A DNA stretch of 64,000 nucleotides from RUG563 sp045589355. Lineage in GTDB: Bacteria; Bacillota; Clostridia; Christensenellales; Aristaeellaceae. Under the pieces are notes generated by a model that worked only from the letters and a program-made list of their open reading frames with translations, did no database searches and was not told where the DNA came from. The DNA is taken from positions 4,942 through 68,941 of the forward strand of contig JAZNOW010000073.1 of the NCBI GenBank assembly GCA_045589355.1, read 5' to 3'. The translations under genes were made by a program, and so were the position numbers. Shown here piece after piece: positions 24,888-33,104 of the stretch (position 1 is the first letter of the stretch; every line of letters starts with the position of its first letter).

Positions 24888-26231
24888 TTATTTCACTAAA
24901 TTCTCTGCTTTCAGGGCGTTGACGATATGATCCACGCACTTGTCGCACAGTTCCTGCCGGCTGCATTCGGCCATGACGCGGATGACGGGCTCGGTGCCGC
25001 TCTTGCGAAGGAGAATGCGGCCGTCGCCATTGAGCATTTCTTCCGCTTCCCGCTTGGCCTGCTGCACCTTTTCGTTGTTCAGGGCCTGTTCTTTATCAAT
25101 GACCCGCACGTTTTTGAGCACCTGGGGGTAGAACACCAAAGGCTCCACCAGCTTGGACAGGGGCTGCTTCTGCTCCAGCATGGCCTGCATCACCTTGATG
25201 GCGGTGAGCATGCCGTCGCCGGTGGTGGCGTACTTGGAGAAGATGATGTGGCCGCTGTTTTCGCCGCCCAGCACATGGCCGCCGTTGCGCATGGCTTCGT
25301 ACACAAAGCGGTCGCCCACCTGGGTCTGCATCAGGTCGATATCCAGCTTTTCCAGGGCTTTGCCCAGGCCGAAATTGCTCATCACGGTGCCCACGATGGT
25401 GTTGGTGAGCAGCTTATCCCGCTTTTTCAGGTAAGCGCCGTACAGGTACATGATGGCGTCGCCGTCCACCAGGTTGCCGTTTTCGTCCACGGCCAGGCAG
25501 CGGTCCGCGTCGCCGTCAAAGGCAAAGCCGATATCCAGCCCCTTTTCCTTGACGAACTTTTGCAGCACGTCAATGTGGGTGGAGCCGGCATTCACGTTCA
25601 CGTTGGTGCCGTTGGGCTCGTTATTGATGACGAACGTCTGGGCGCCCAGGGCATCGAACACGGATTTGGCGATCATCCAGGTGCTGCCGTTGGCGCAGTC
25701 CAGGCCCACCTTGATGCCCTTATAGCTCTGGGTGGCCAGGGAGATAAGGTAGCCGATGTAGCGGTTGCGGCCGGAGGCATAGTCCACCGTTTTGCCGATC
25801 TTGTCGCCGGTGGCATAGGGCACTTCGGGGATCAGCCCGTCGATGTACTGTTCCACCATGTCGGTCACGTCGTCGCTCATCTTTTCGCCCTTGCCGTTGA
25901 TCAGCTTGATGCCGTTATCCTGGTAGGGGTTATGGCTGGCGGTGATCATGATGCCGCAGTCGAATTCGTCAATGCGGGTGATGTAGGCAACGGAGGGGGT
26001 GGTGGTGACGTGGAGCAGGTACACATCGGCGCCGCTGGCCATGAGACCTGCGGCCAGCGCGTATTCAAACATGTAGCTGGACAGGCGGGTATCCTTGCCG
26101 ATGACCACCTTGGCCTTGTGGCCCCGGCCGTAATAATAGCCCACATAGCGGCCTACTTTAAAGGCATGGTCCACCGTCAGGTTGATATTGGCTTCGCCGC
26201 GGAAGCCGTCAGTTTCAAAATACTTACCCAT
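24888..26231 (-). CDS. glmM: Phosphoglucosamine mutase GlmM
   Basis: GlmM converts glucosamine-6-phosphate to glucosamine-1-phosphate on the way to UDP-GlcNAc and peptidoglycan. The 447-residue length is typical. The catalytic serine is Ser99 in TASHNP (97-102), the metal loop is DGDADR, and the sugar-binding and phosphate-binding loops (GGENSGH, RKSGTEPVIRVM) are present. The start at 26231 follows GGAGG by 7-8 bases; an upstream in-frame ATG at 26267 would add 12 unrelated residues. Together with nagB it controls the glucosamine-6-phosphate branch point. Confidence 0.96.
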   Translation of the reverse strand: MGKYFETDGFRGEANINLTVDHAFKVGRYVGYYYGRGHKAKVVIGKDTRLSSYMFEYALAAGLMASGADVYLLHVTTTPSVAYITRIDEFDCGIMITASHNPYQDNGIKLINGKGEKMSDDVTDMVEQYIDGLIPEVPYATGDKIGKTVDYASGRNRYIGYLISLATQSYKGIKVGLDCANGSTWMIAKSVFDALGAQTFVINNEPNGTNVNVNAGSTHIDVLQKFVKEKGLDIGFAFDGDADRCLAVDENGNLVDGDAIMYLYGAYLKKRDKLLTNTIVGTVMSNFGLGKALEKLDIDLMQTQVGDRFVYEAMRNGGHVLGGENSGHIIFSKYATTGDGMLTAIKVMQAMLEQKQPLSKLVEPLVFYPQVLKNVRVIDKEQALNNEKVQQAKREAEEMLNGDGRILLRKSGTEPVIRVMAECSRQELCDKCVDHIVNALKAENLVK

Positions 26232-26279
26232 ATACTTTCCTCCGAAACGGAAGCGGTAAAGCTTCAAAATTCTATGCAG

Positions 26280-26308
26280 ATTATAGCATATTCCGTTTCA
26301 TAAAACAA
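26280..26308 (-). promoter_or_regulatory. Promoter of glmM
   Basis: Minus strand: TTGTTT (26303-26308), a 17-base spacer, and extended -10 TGC-TATAAT (hexamer at 26280-26285). Confidence 0.7.
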
Positions 26309-26320
26309 TATGCATCCATG

Positions 26321-26356
26321 AAGAAACGCCTCCTGCCCCGGATTTGGCAGAAGGCG
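26321..26356 (-). terminator. Terminator after nagB
   Basis: Minus-strand stem CGCCTTCTGCC / GGCAGGAGGCG (one G-T pair; 26346-26356 and 26327-26337), followed by TTTCTT. Confidence 0.75.
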
Positions 26357-26365
26357 TGGCCTTTT

Positions 26366-27085
26366 TTACAGCAGGGAAGCGGCGTCCTTATCCACCAGGA
26401 AAATGGCATTGGGATGGCCCCGCAGGATGGAGGCCTGCACCTGAGGATCCATATTGCCCTTCACGGCATCCCGGACAGCCTGTGCCTTGGCTTTGCCGGT
26501 GGCAATCAGCACCACACATTTGGCGTTCATGATGCCGCCAATGCCAAGGCTGATGGCTTGGGTGGGCACTTCTTCCCGGGAGTTGAAGAAGCGCTGGTTG
26601 GCGTCGATGGTGCTGTCGGTGAGCTTGACAATCTGGGTGCCGTACACGAAGTGCTTGTTGGGCTCGTTGAAGGCGATATGGCCATTGTTACCGATGCCCA
26701 GCAGCTGCAGGTCAATACCGCCGGCTTTTTCGATGGCAGCGTCGTAGCGCTTGCATTCCGCCTGCAGGTCGGGGGCGTTGCCGTTGGGCACATGGTGTTC
26801 CTTCATGTTGATGAAGTCGAACAGGTTTTTGTTCATGAAATCATGGTAGGAGCAGATATGGTCTTCCGGAATGCCGCAGTATTCGTCCAGGTTATAGCTG
26901 ATGCACTGGGAAAAATCCAGAGCACCGGCCTTATGCCAGTCGATCAGCTGCTGGTAGCAGCCCAGGGGAGAAGAACCGGTGGCCAGGCCCAGCACGCTGT
27001 CCGGCTTTTTGGTCACCTGAGCGGCAATCAGCATGGCGCAGGCTACGCCCACCTGCTGGGCATTATCATAAATACGTACTTGCAT
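26366..27085 (-). CDS. nagB: Glucosamine-6-phosphate deaminase NagB
   Basis: NagB converts glucosamine-6-phosphate to fructose-6-phosphate and ammonia, opposing glmM. The 239-residue protein has the substrate loop LGLATGSSP (32-40), YNLDEYCG with the catalytic Asp, and GIGNNGHIAFNEP with the catalytic His. The C-terminal lid is short, as in Gram-positive NagB. It follows a DeoR regulator on the same strand and has its own promoter, so control by that regulator is likely. Confidence 0.95.
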   Translation of the reverse strand: MQVRIYDNAQQVGVACAMLIAAQVTKKPDSVLGLATGSSPLGCYQQLIDWHKAGALDFSQCISYNLDEYCGIPEDHICSYHDFMNKNLFDFINMKEHHVPNGNAPDLQAECKRYDAAIEKAGGIDLQLLGIGNNGHIAFNEPNKHFVYGTQIVKLTDSTIDANQRFFNSREEVPTQAISLGIGGIMNAKCVVLIATGKAKAQAVRDAVKGNMDPQVQASILRGHPNAIFLVDKDAASLL

Positions 27086-27126
27086 GGTATATTCCTCACT
27101 TTCATATTGAACCTTCGTTCCTGACC

Positions 27127-27156
27127 ATTATAGCATGGCCGAAACCGGGAATACAA
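27127..27156 (-). promoter_or_regulatory. Promoter of nagB
   Basis: Minus strand: TTGTAT (27151-27156), an 18-base spacer, and TATAAT (27127-27132). Confidence 0.7.
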
Positions 27157-27181
27157 GGAAAACGTTGCAAAAATGTGACGG

Positions 27182-27197
27182 AAACGATCATTCGTTT
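27182..27197. promoter_or_regulatory. Candidate operator upstream of nagB
   Basis: The perfect inverted repeat AAACGA-TCAT-TCGTTT lies about 25 bases upstream of the nagB -35 box, with TTGCAA-type hexamers around it. It may bind the adjacent DeoR-family regulator or a catabolite regulator. This is tentative. Confidence 0.4.
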
Positions 27198-27224
27198 GCA
27201 ATCTTTGCAAGAAAACAGCAAGAA

Positions 27225-28004
27225 TTATGCAAGAATGATGTCACCGGCCACTTTCCGCAGCTTTTTCAGCGTGTCGGCGGGGATCAGGCTGTCGGTGATG
27301 AGCAGGTCGGCGTCCTTCAGGTCGCAGATGCGTACCAGCGCCGTGCGGCCGATTTTCTGGTGGTCCGCCACGATGACGGTGCGCTTGGCAGTGCGCAGCA
27401 TCATGCGCTTCACGCCCATTTCCTCAAAATTGGAGGAGCACACATTGCCCATCAGGTCAATGCCGTCCACGCCGATGAAGGCAATATCTGCATGGGTGGA
27501 GCGGATAAAATCTTCCGCCACGGCGCCGATCAGTTCGTGATAGCCGCTGCGCCGCATGCCCCCCGTGACCATCACCTTGCAGCTGGGTTTCATCTCCAGC
27601 TGTGCCGCGGTGAACAAATCGTTGGTGATGATGGTGATCCGCTCCAGCTGGCTCAGGGCTTTGGCAATGGAAAAGGCGGTGGTGCCCGCGTCGATGAACA
27701 CCGTGTCGCCGTTTTTCACCAGCTTGGCGGCTTCCAGCGCAATGCGCTCTTTCTCCTGCTGCTGTTGGGTGATCCGCTCCTGATAGCGGCTTTCGTAGGC
27801 GGTGCTCTTTTCGGCCCGCATGGCACCGCCGTGGGTGCGGATGATGGCGCCCTGCCGGGAAAGCTCATCCAGGTCTCGCCGGGCCGTGGCTTCCGATATG
27901 CCGAAATATTCCGCCAGCTCCTGCAGGTGCACCCGCCGGCTCAGGTTGATGTATTCCAGCATACGGCGCTGCCGTTCCACCGGTGCATAGCTGTTCTCGC
28001 TCAC
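27225..28004 (-). CDS. DeoR/GlpR-family transcriptional regulator
   Basis: This 259-residue sugar-phosphate-responsive repressor has an N-terminal winged helix (VHLQELAEYFGISEATARRDLDELSRQGAIIRTHGGA) and a C-terminal sensor domain (DAGTTAFSIAKAL, VMVTGGMRR, AFIGVDGID). The start is GTG with GGAGGG upstream. Its position just before nagB suggests it represses amino-sugar catabolism and responds to a phosphorylated sugar. An inverted repeat at 28025-28054 ahead of the gene may serve autoregulation. Confidence 0.92.
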   Translation of the reverse strand: MSENSYAPVERQRRMLEYINLSRRVHLQELAEYFGISEATARRDLDELSRQGAIIRTHGGAMRAEKSTAYESRYQERITQQQQEKERIALEAAKLVKNGDTVFIDAGTTAFSIAKALSQLERITIITNDLFTAAQLEMKPSCKVMVTGGMRRSGYHELIGAVAEDFIRSTHADIAFIGVDGIDLMGNVCSSNFEEMGVKRMMLRTAKRTVIVADHQKIGRTALVRICDLKDADLLITDSLIPADTLKKLRKVAGDIILA

Positions 28005-28024
28005 ATCCTTCCCTCCAAACGATC

Positions 28025-28054
28025 AAAGTAATCACAAAAACCTGCAATTACTTT
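28025..28054. promoter_or_regulatory. Inverted repeat upstream of the DeoR gene
   Basis: AAAGTAAT (28025-28032) and ATTACTTT (28047-28054) form a perfect 8-bp inverted repeat with a 14-base spacer, 21 bases ahead of the start codon. This is a candidate self-repression site. A leader hairpin would look the same. Confidence 0.45.
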
Positions 28055-28139
28055 ATCATAGTATGCGCGTTTTGTAAAGAATGATGCAAGTTTTTCGGAA
28101 TATGCGTGAAAAAACAAAAGTTTTTTTAGAATGCTGTTG

Positions 28140-28675
28140 TTCGTAAAAAAGAAGCAGTGTCCGCTTGCAGCTTGGGGAACGACGGGGCAGGGGGCTCCTC
28201 GCCCCCTGTACCCTCACGCCAGGGGCATTGCCCCTGGACCCTTCCTGCGATGCAGAAGATTGCTTTTCCAAACTTCTTTCCGCATGTTCCTTGGGGAAAC
28301 GAAACGAGAACCCACGGGCGCAATGAAAACGAAAAAAAGAGCGGATGAGAGAATTTATTCTCTCACCGCTTCTTTTTTACCGTTTTCCCCGGATGCCCAA
28401 GCATCCGGTTGGCGGTGTAGCACCGCCCAGCCCGTGGGGCGGGTGGCAGTACCACTTCCAATTCGCAATGCAATAATCGTCGCTTGCAATCGGGTTTCTG
28501 CGTGGCGGCAGTGCCGCAGCCAATTCGCAAAGAAACGATCTTCCTCTGCGAAAGAGTGTGTGCGTGTTACGCGTTTTCACCGGGAATCTGTTTGTTTGAT
28601 GCAAATTGCAATTTCCGGAAATGGGTCCAGGGGCAATGCCCCTGGTGGGGTGTGGGGCAACGCCCCATGAATCCC
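28140..28675 (-). repeat. Composite palindromic intergenic element, copy B
   Basis: This fills most of the 674-base gap between the DeoR regulator and the flavin oxidoreductase, in inverted orientation relative to copy A. It contains AGGGGCATTGCCCCT (near 28220), the cloverleaf core (28312-28437), the complement of the GCGGCACTGCCGC hairpin (28504-28516), a TTCGCA...TGCGAA stem (about 28523-28555), and AGGGGCAATGCCCCT (near 28629). No gene is present. Confidence 0.85.
28312..28437 (-). repeat. Cloverleaf-like core of copy B (inverted)
   Basis: The enclosing stem CCACGGGC (28312-28319) / GCCCGTGG (28430-28437) surrounds the long hairpin (28326-28387, tip GAGAGAAT/ATTCTCTC), then CCGGATGC-CCAA-GCATCCGG (28389-28408), then GGCGGTG-TAG-CACCGCC (28411-28427). 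The order is the mirror image of copy A. Confidence 0.85.
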
Positions 28676-28678
28676 CGT

Positions 28679-29743
28679 TTACTTTCGTTTCATGAACAGT
28701 ATCTTCCCGGGGCAGGGGGAATCGGGGTTGCCGGTGGGGCCCCAGGCGCAGCCGCCCTTGCAGTGCAGGCAGGTGCCGGTATCCCGGCCGGCCAGGGCAT
28801 CGCTGGCGAAATTGTAATTTACCAGATGGCCGCGGCCCACGTCGATGCCGTCAATACCGGTCAACGCCAGCACCCCCCGGGCCATTTCGCCGTCGGTGAT
28901 CATGTCCACGCTGAACACAGGGGTATCCGGCAGCATTTCCTTGATTTTCATGGCGGCATAGAAGGAGGGCCGATAGGGGAAAGAGGCAGGGCAGGCAGAC
29001 ACGTCGCTGTCGATGCCGTAGGAGATATCCAGGAAATCCACATACGGGGCCAGGGCCCTGGCATGGCGCAGGCCGTCCTCCATGGTGGGCTCAAAAGCCG
29101 CCAGGCGGATGCCGACGCAAAAATCCTTACCGCAGGCAATGCGGATGGATTCCAGAATTTCTTTGACAAAAAGGGTTCTGTCTTCGCCGTATTCGTCGGT
29201 ACGGTGGTTGACTTTGCTGCTCAAAAACTGGCTGAGCAGATAGCCGTGGCAGCCGTGCAATTCCACCCCGTCCAGCCCGGCCGCCTTGCACCGCAGGGCT
29301 GCCTTGACGAAGGCATTGCGGATGTACACAATGCGGTCCAGCGTCATTTCCTTGCCGGGGGTATGGTGGGGGTGGGTGGGAACATAATCGCTGGGGCAGT
29401 CGGCCACATCGTCAATGCCGTTGATGCCGGCGTGATGGATCTGGGCCAGCAAGGGCGTGCCGTTTTCGTGGCACACTTCCGCCAGGCGCTTCCAGCCTTC
29501 GATCTGCTCATCTTCCCACAGCCCCAGCTGAGTTTCGTGCAGCCTGCCCCGCTTGGTGACGCACACGGCTTCGGAAAAAATGACGCCGGCGCCGCCCTGG
29601 GCCAGGGCGCGGTAGTGGGCGATGTTGCGGGGGGTGACCATGCCGGTATCGTCCGTCCAGTCAAAGCACACCATGGCGGGCACGGCAATGCGGTTTTTGA
29701 CGGTGACGGGCCCCATTGTAAAGCTGTCGGACAGCTGTTTCAT
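28679..29743 (-). CDS. Old-yellow-enzyme-type NADH:flavin oxidoreductase with Fe-S cysteine motif
   Basis: This 354-residue FMN-binding TIM barrel has LAQIHHAG, DGVELHGCHGYLLSQFLSSKVNHRTDEYG and VGIRLAAFEP, as in the 2,4-dienoyl-CoA reductase branch. After the barrel comes CLHCKGGCAWGPTGNPDSPC, matching the CxxCxxxC-x11-C iron-sulfur pattern of that branch. The protein then stops, so the C-terminal FAD/NAD(P)H domain is missing and electrons must come from another protein. The ATG at 29743 has AAGGAG 9 bases upstream; a GTG at 29752 abuts that site. It ends a 14-gene array, after thiI. The substrate is unknown. Confidence 0.87.
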   Translation of the reverse strand: MKQLSDSFTMGPVTVKNRIAVPAMVCFDWTDDTGMVTPRNIAHYRALAQGGAGVIFSEAVCVTKRGRLHETQLGLWEDEQIEGWKRLAEVCHENGTPLLAQIHHAGINGIDDVADCPSDYVPTHPHHTPGKEMTLDRIVYIRNAFVKAALRCKAAGLDGVELHGCHGYLLSQFLSSKVNHRTDEYGEDRTLFVKEILESIRIACGKDFCVGIRLAAFEPTMEDGLRHARALAPYVDFLDISYGIDSDVSACPASFPYRPSFYAAMKIKEMLPDTPVFSVDMITDGEMARGVLALTGIDGIDVGRGHLVNYNFASDALAGRDTGTCLHCKGGCAWGPTGNPDSPCPGKILFMKRK

Positions 29744-29755
29744 ACAATGCACTCC

Positions 29756-30904
29756 TTACAGCAGAATGATCTCCGCTTCGTTGACGGCCTTTTCGATGAG
29801 GGCTTCCTGATCCAGCTTTTCTTCGCCTTCCAGAATCTTGGCCATTTTGGGCTTGGTGGCAGGATGCTTGGGGGTGAAGACGGTGCAGCAGTCTTCATAA
29901 GGCAGGGAGGAGGTTTCGTAGGTGCCGATTTTCTTGGCGTAATCGATGATATCGGCCTTGTCGAAGCCGATCAGGGGACGGAAGACGGGCATGTTCACCA
30001 CTTCATTGGTGGTCTGCAGCGCTTCCATGGTCTGGCTGGCCACCTGGCCGATGGATTCGCCGGTGATGAGGGCCAGGGCGCCTTCCTTTTCGGCGATTTT
30101 TTCCGCAATGCGCATCATATAGCGGCGCATGATGAGGGTGGTGTAATCTTCGGGGCATTTTTCGTGGATCTCCATCTGGATTTCGGTGAAGGGCACCACG
30201 TAGGTTTTCATGCCGCAGCAGTACTGGCTGAGGATGCGGCCCAGATCCAGCACCTTTTCCTTGGCCTGTTCGCTGGTATAGGGGAAGGAATGGTAGTGAA
30301 CGGAGATCAGCTGCACGCCGCGCTTGGCGATCATGTAGCCGGCCACGGGGCTGTCGATGCCGCCGGAAAGCAGCAGCGCTGCCTTGCCGCCGGTGCCAAC
30401 GGGCATGCCGCCAACGGCCATGTATACCTGGCAATAGAGGTAGGCCTTGTCCCGGATTTCCACGGAGAGGATATGCTCCGGCTTATGCACGTCCACGGAC
30501 AGGTGGTCTTCATTCCGCTCCAGCACATATTCGCCGATCTTGCGGTTGATCATGGGAGAATCCATGAAATAGCGCTTGTCGGAGCGGCGGGCTTCCACCT
30601 TGAAGGTGCCGTTGACGGAGCGCATCATTTTTTCCGCTTCCACACAAATGGCGTCAAAATCGTCCTTTTCCATTTCGATGGCGGGGCACACGGAGTGCAC
30701 GCCGAACACCTTCCGCACCCGTTCCATGCAGGCGTCGGCATCCGTCATGTCGCTGACGAAAATGCGGGCGTCATGCAGCCACACATTGGCCTTGAATTCC
30801 CGGGTAGCTTCCTTGACGCGCTTTACCAGCGCCTTCATGAAATAGGGGCGGTTGAGCCCTTTGAGATAGATTTCGCCGTAGCGGACCATCAGCAACTGTC
30901 GCAT
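29756..30904 (-). CDS. thiI: tRNA sulfurtransferase ThiI
   Basis: ThiI adenylates and transfers sulfur to U8 of tRNAs to make 4-thiouridine, and may serve thiazole synthesis. Order of domains: N-terminal ferredoxin-like region, THUMP domain (about 60-165), then the PP-loop ATP pyrophosphatase with SGGIDS (180-185). The 382-residue length lacks the C-terminal rhodanese domain of enteric ThiI, as is usual in Gram-positives. Sulfur is expected from the cysteine desulfurase encoded 15 bases upstream, a common pairing. Confidence 0.95.
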   Translation of the reverse strand: MRQLLMVRYGEIYLKGLNRPYFMKALVKRVKEATREFKANVWLHDARIFVSDMTDADACMERVRKVFGVHSVCPAIEMEKDDFDAICVEAEKMMRSVNGTFKVEARRSDKRYFMDSPMINRKIGEYVLERNEDHLSVDVHKPEHILSVEIRDKAYLYCQVYMAVGGMPVGTGGKAALLLSGGIDSPVAGYMIAKRGVQLISVHYHSFPYTSEQAKEKVLDLGRILSQYCCGMKTYVVPFTEIQMEIHEKCPEDYTTLIMRRYMMRIAEKIAEKEGALALITGESIGQVASQTMEALQTTNEVVNMPVFRPLIGFDKADIIDYAKKIGTYETSSLPYEDCCTVFTPKHPATKPKMAKILEGEEKLDQEALIEKAVNEAEIILL

Positions 30905-30919
30905 GTTTTTTCCCTCTCT

Positions 30920-32059
30920 TTATCTTCTCTGGAACCGGCTGAGCAAGGCATACTGGCTCTTGATCGCGTCCAGAACAATGTTCATTTCATCCACGGTGTT
31001 TTCGGGGCAGAAGGAGAAACGCAGGGCGCTTTCCGCCAGCGGCTGATCCACATGCATGGCTTTGAGCACTGCGCTTACCTTTTGCTTGTGGGAGGAGCAG
31101 GCGCTGCCGATGCCCACGTAGATTTTTTTTCCTTCCAGGGCATGGAGCATGGTTTCGCTCCGGACCGGGGGCAGGGAAATGTTCAGAATGTGGGGGGCAG
31201 CCTGGGGGCCGTCCGGCGCCGGGCCGTTTACCCGGGCGGTGGGGATCAATTGCCGGATGCCTTCGTACAGGTGCATTTTTACCTCCTGCATGGCATGCGC
31301 TTTGGGGAAAGCATCCATGGCAGCGGAAAGCCCGGCGATGCCCACGGTGTTTTCGGTGCCGGAGCGGATGGCATTTTCCTGGCCGCCGCCCACCTGCCTT
31401 GCATGCACCTGCATGCCCGGCCCCATCACCAGCGCGCCCACACCCTTGGGGGCATGGATCTTATGGCCGGAAAGGGCATAGCTGTCCGCATGGCAGGCTT
31501 TCATATCAAAGGGCACCCGAAGATACCCCTGCACCCCGTCCACATGAAAATGGGCCTGGGGACAGCGGCGCATTATCATTTCGCCAATCTGCTGCAGTGG
31601 CTGAATGGCGCCGGTTTCGTTATTCACCTGCATGATGCAGAGGAGGGCCACGCTTTCGTCCAGCATGTCTTCCAGGGCGGCAAGGTCCACCAGCCCTTCC
31701 CTGGTGTAGGGAATGGGGAGCGCTTCGGCCCCTTCCATGGCCTGACAGGCTTCCTTTACGGCGGGATGCTCCCCGGCGGAATAGAGGACGCGCTTGTCCC
31801 GGCATTTCTTCTGCTGGCCCAGGATGGCCAGGTTATCCGCCTCGGTACCGCCGGAGAGGAACACCACACGGCTTCCCTGAGGAGCATGCACGGAGCGCAG
31901 GATTTTTTCCCGGCACTCCTTCATCATTTTCTCCGGGCCCATGGCGGCAGCGTACAAAGCGGAAGGATTGTAAAAATCCTCCCGCATGGCTTTTGTCATG
32001 GCTTCCACCGCCCCATCGCAGGGACGGGTGGTGGCGCTGTTATCAAGGTAAATGCTCAT
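30920..32059 (-). CDS. Cysteine desulfurase (NifS/IscS-like)
   Basis: This PLP enzyme takes sulfur from cysteine as a persulfide. Visible are IYLDNSATT at the start, the PLP lysine Lys200 in SGHKIHAPKG, RSGTEN, and the active cysteine Cys321 in GIGSACSSHKQK. The loop is of the short NifZ-like/group-II-like kind that often partners ThiI. The ATG at 32059 follows the upstream stop codon by one base; a GTG at 32080 is an alternative, and neither has a strong ribosome site, so coupling to upstream translation is likely. It probably supplies ThiI. Confidence 0.93.
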   Translation of the reverse strand: MSIYLDNSATTRPCDGAVEAMTKAMREDFYNPSALYAAAMGPEKMMKECREKILRSVHAPQGSRVVFLSGGTEADNLAILGQQKKCRDKRVLYSAGEHPAVKEACQAMEGAEALPIPYTREGLVDLAALEDMLDESVALLCIMQVNNETGAIQPLQQIGEMIMRRCPQAHFHVDGVQGYLRVPFDMKACHADSYALSGHKIHAPKGVGALVMGPGMQVHARQVGGGQENAIRSGTENTVGIAGLSAAMDAFPKAHAMQEVKMHLYEGIRQLIPTARVNGPAPDGPQAAPHILNISLPPVRSETMLHALEGKKIYVGIGSACSSHKQKVSAVLKAMHVDQPLAESALRFSFCPENTVDEMNIVLDAIKSQYALLSRFQRR

Positions 32060-32060
32060 A

Positions 32061-32624
32061 TCAGTTATTCTGCCAGACACCCTGGGGGATGTACTTTTTG
32101 ATCAGGCCCACCATTTCCTCGCTGGGCTCGATGATGATGATGCGCTTTTGCTGTTCCTTCTGGAAGTAGAAGTAGAAAAGCTGGGCGTCCCGGTTGAGGA
32201 ACCAGTTGGTGCGCTTGATGCCGGGCATGTTGATGTAGCGGTTGAAAGAGCCGCTGGCCACCATGCCGCAGGCTTCCACATTGCGCACGTTCATGGTGCC
32301 CAGGCTCTTGCGCTTTTTGTTGTTGAACACCTTGGCAAAGTCCATCTGGCCGTTGGTGAAGGTGTATTCGTATTCGGTGCGGATTTTGTCCTTGTTGAGG
32401 AAAGTGAGCAGGGCAATGCCGCAGGCCGCCAGGCCGATGACCAGGTTGACGATGATATCAAGGGTGCCGAAGCCGCCCATCATGATGGCGTTGATCACGC
32501 TGTTGATGACGGAAAAGCCGTAGATGGCCAGCAGCACCCATACCACATTGGCCATGAGATACAAAATGGTGTCAAAGCCCGTCCGCCGGCTGGTTACGCT
32601 TTCTTCCCGAAAATTATCCATCAT
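32061..32624 (-). CDS. Uncharacterised membrane protein (possibly DUF6106 family)
   Basis: This 187-residue protein has two membrane segments (about 22-45 and 55-78) followed by a cytoplasmic domain that reads like a PH-fold (YEYTFTNGQMDFAKVFNNKKRKSLGTMNVRNVE). The layout resembles a small Clostridia family annotated DUF6106; the assignment is from memory and tentative. No function can be given. It sits in the long asp23-to-oxidoreductase array, 1 base from the cysteine desulfurase start. Confidence 0.7.
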   Translation of the reverse strand: MMDNFREESVTSRRTGFDTILYLMANVVWVLLAIYGFSVINSVINAIMMGGFGTLDIIVNLVIGLAACGIALLTFLNKDKIRTEYEYTFTNGQMDFAKVFNNKKRKSLGTMNVRNVEACGMVASGSFNRYINMPGIKRTNWFLNRDAQLFYFYFQKEQQKRIIIIEPSEEMVGLIKKYIPQGVWQNN

Positions 32625-32639
32625 TTGAAATTTGCCTCC

Positions 32640-33086
32640 TTAAGCCATGAATATTACAACGGTCAGCCCCACCAGCACGCCGCCCAGCACTTCCAGGGGC
32701 GTATGGCCCACCAGTTCCTTCAGGCGATCTTCGGTAATGGGCTTGCCTTCAATGAGCACTTCCCGGATCAGTTGGTTCAGCACGGCGCCCTGCTTGCCCG
32801 TTTCTGCCCGGACCCCCAGCGCATCGTAGATCACGATGGCCATCAGCATGAACGAAACGGCAAACACTGCCGATGAAAAGCCTTCCTGCAGCCCGCACAT
32901 CAGCGCCATGGAAAACACGAACGCAGAGTGGGAGGAGGGCATGCCGCCCATGCCGAAGCAGCGCCGCCAATCAAATTTCTTATCCATCCACCATGTAATG
33001 AGCACCTTGATCACCTGGGCCACCGCCCAGGAAAGCAAGCTGGCCATCACAATGCGGTTTTGAAAAAATGCCTGTATTTGTTCCAC
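32640..33086 (-). CDS. Divergent PAP2-family membrane protein (DUF212)
   Basis: This 148-residue polytopic protein has the DUF212 pattern: GGMPSSHSA (47-55), IYDALGVRAETGKQGAVLNQL, and GHTPLEVLGGVLVG near the end. The family is a distant relative of PAP2 phosphatases; the PSSHS motif corresponds to part of the phosphatase site. It could act on a polyprenyl or phospholipid phosphate, which would fit the polyprenyl synthase gene just upstream, but that is inference. Confidence 0.88.
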   Translation of the reverse strand: MEQIQAFFQNRIVMASLLSWAVAQVIKVLITWWMDKKFDWRRCFGMGGMPSSHSAFVFSMALMCGLQEGFSSAVFAVSFMLMAIVIYDALGVRAETGKQGAVLNQLIREVLIEGKPITEDRLKELVGHTPLEVLGGVLVGLTVVIFMA

Positions 33087-33104
33087 GTTTGCTGTTCCTC
33101 CGGT

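Noticed and set aside
28484..32101. Very long plus-strand open frame (about 1,200 codons) opposite thiI, the cysteine desulfurase and the oxidoreductase
   Set aside because: It is an antisense shadow of clear minus-strand genes, rich in His/Gly/Gln with no start signal or domains; GC-biased third positions keep stops out of that frame.
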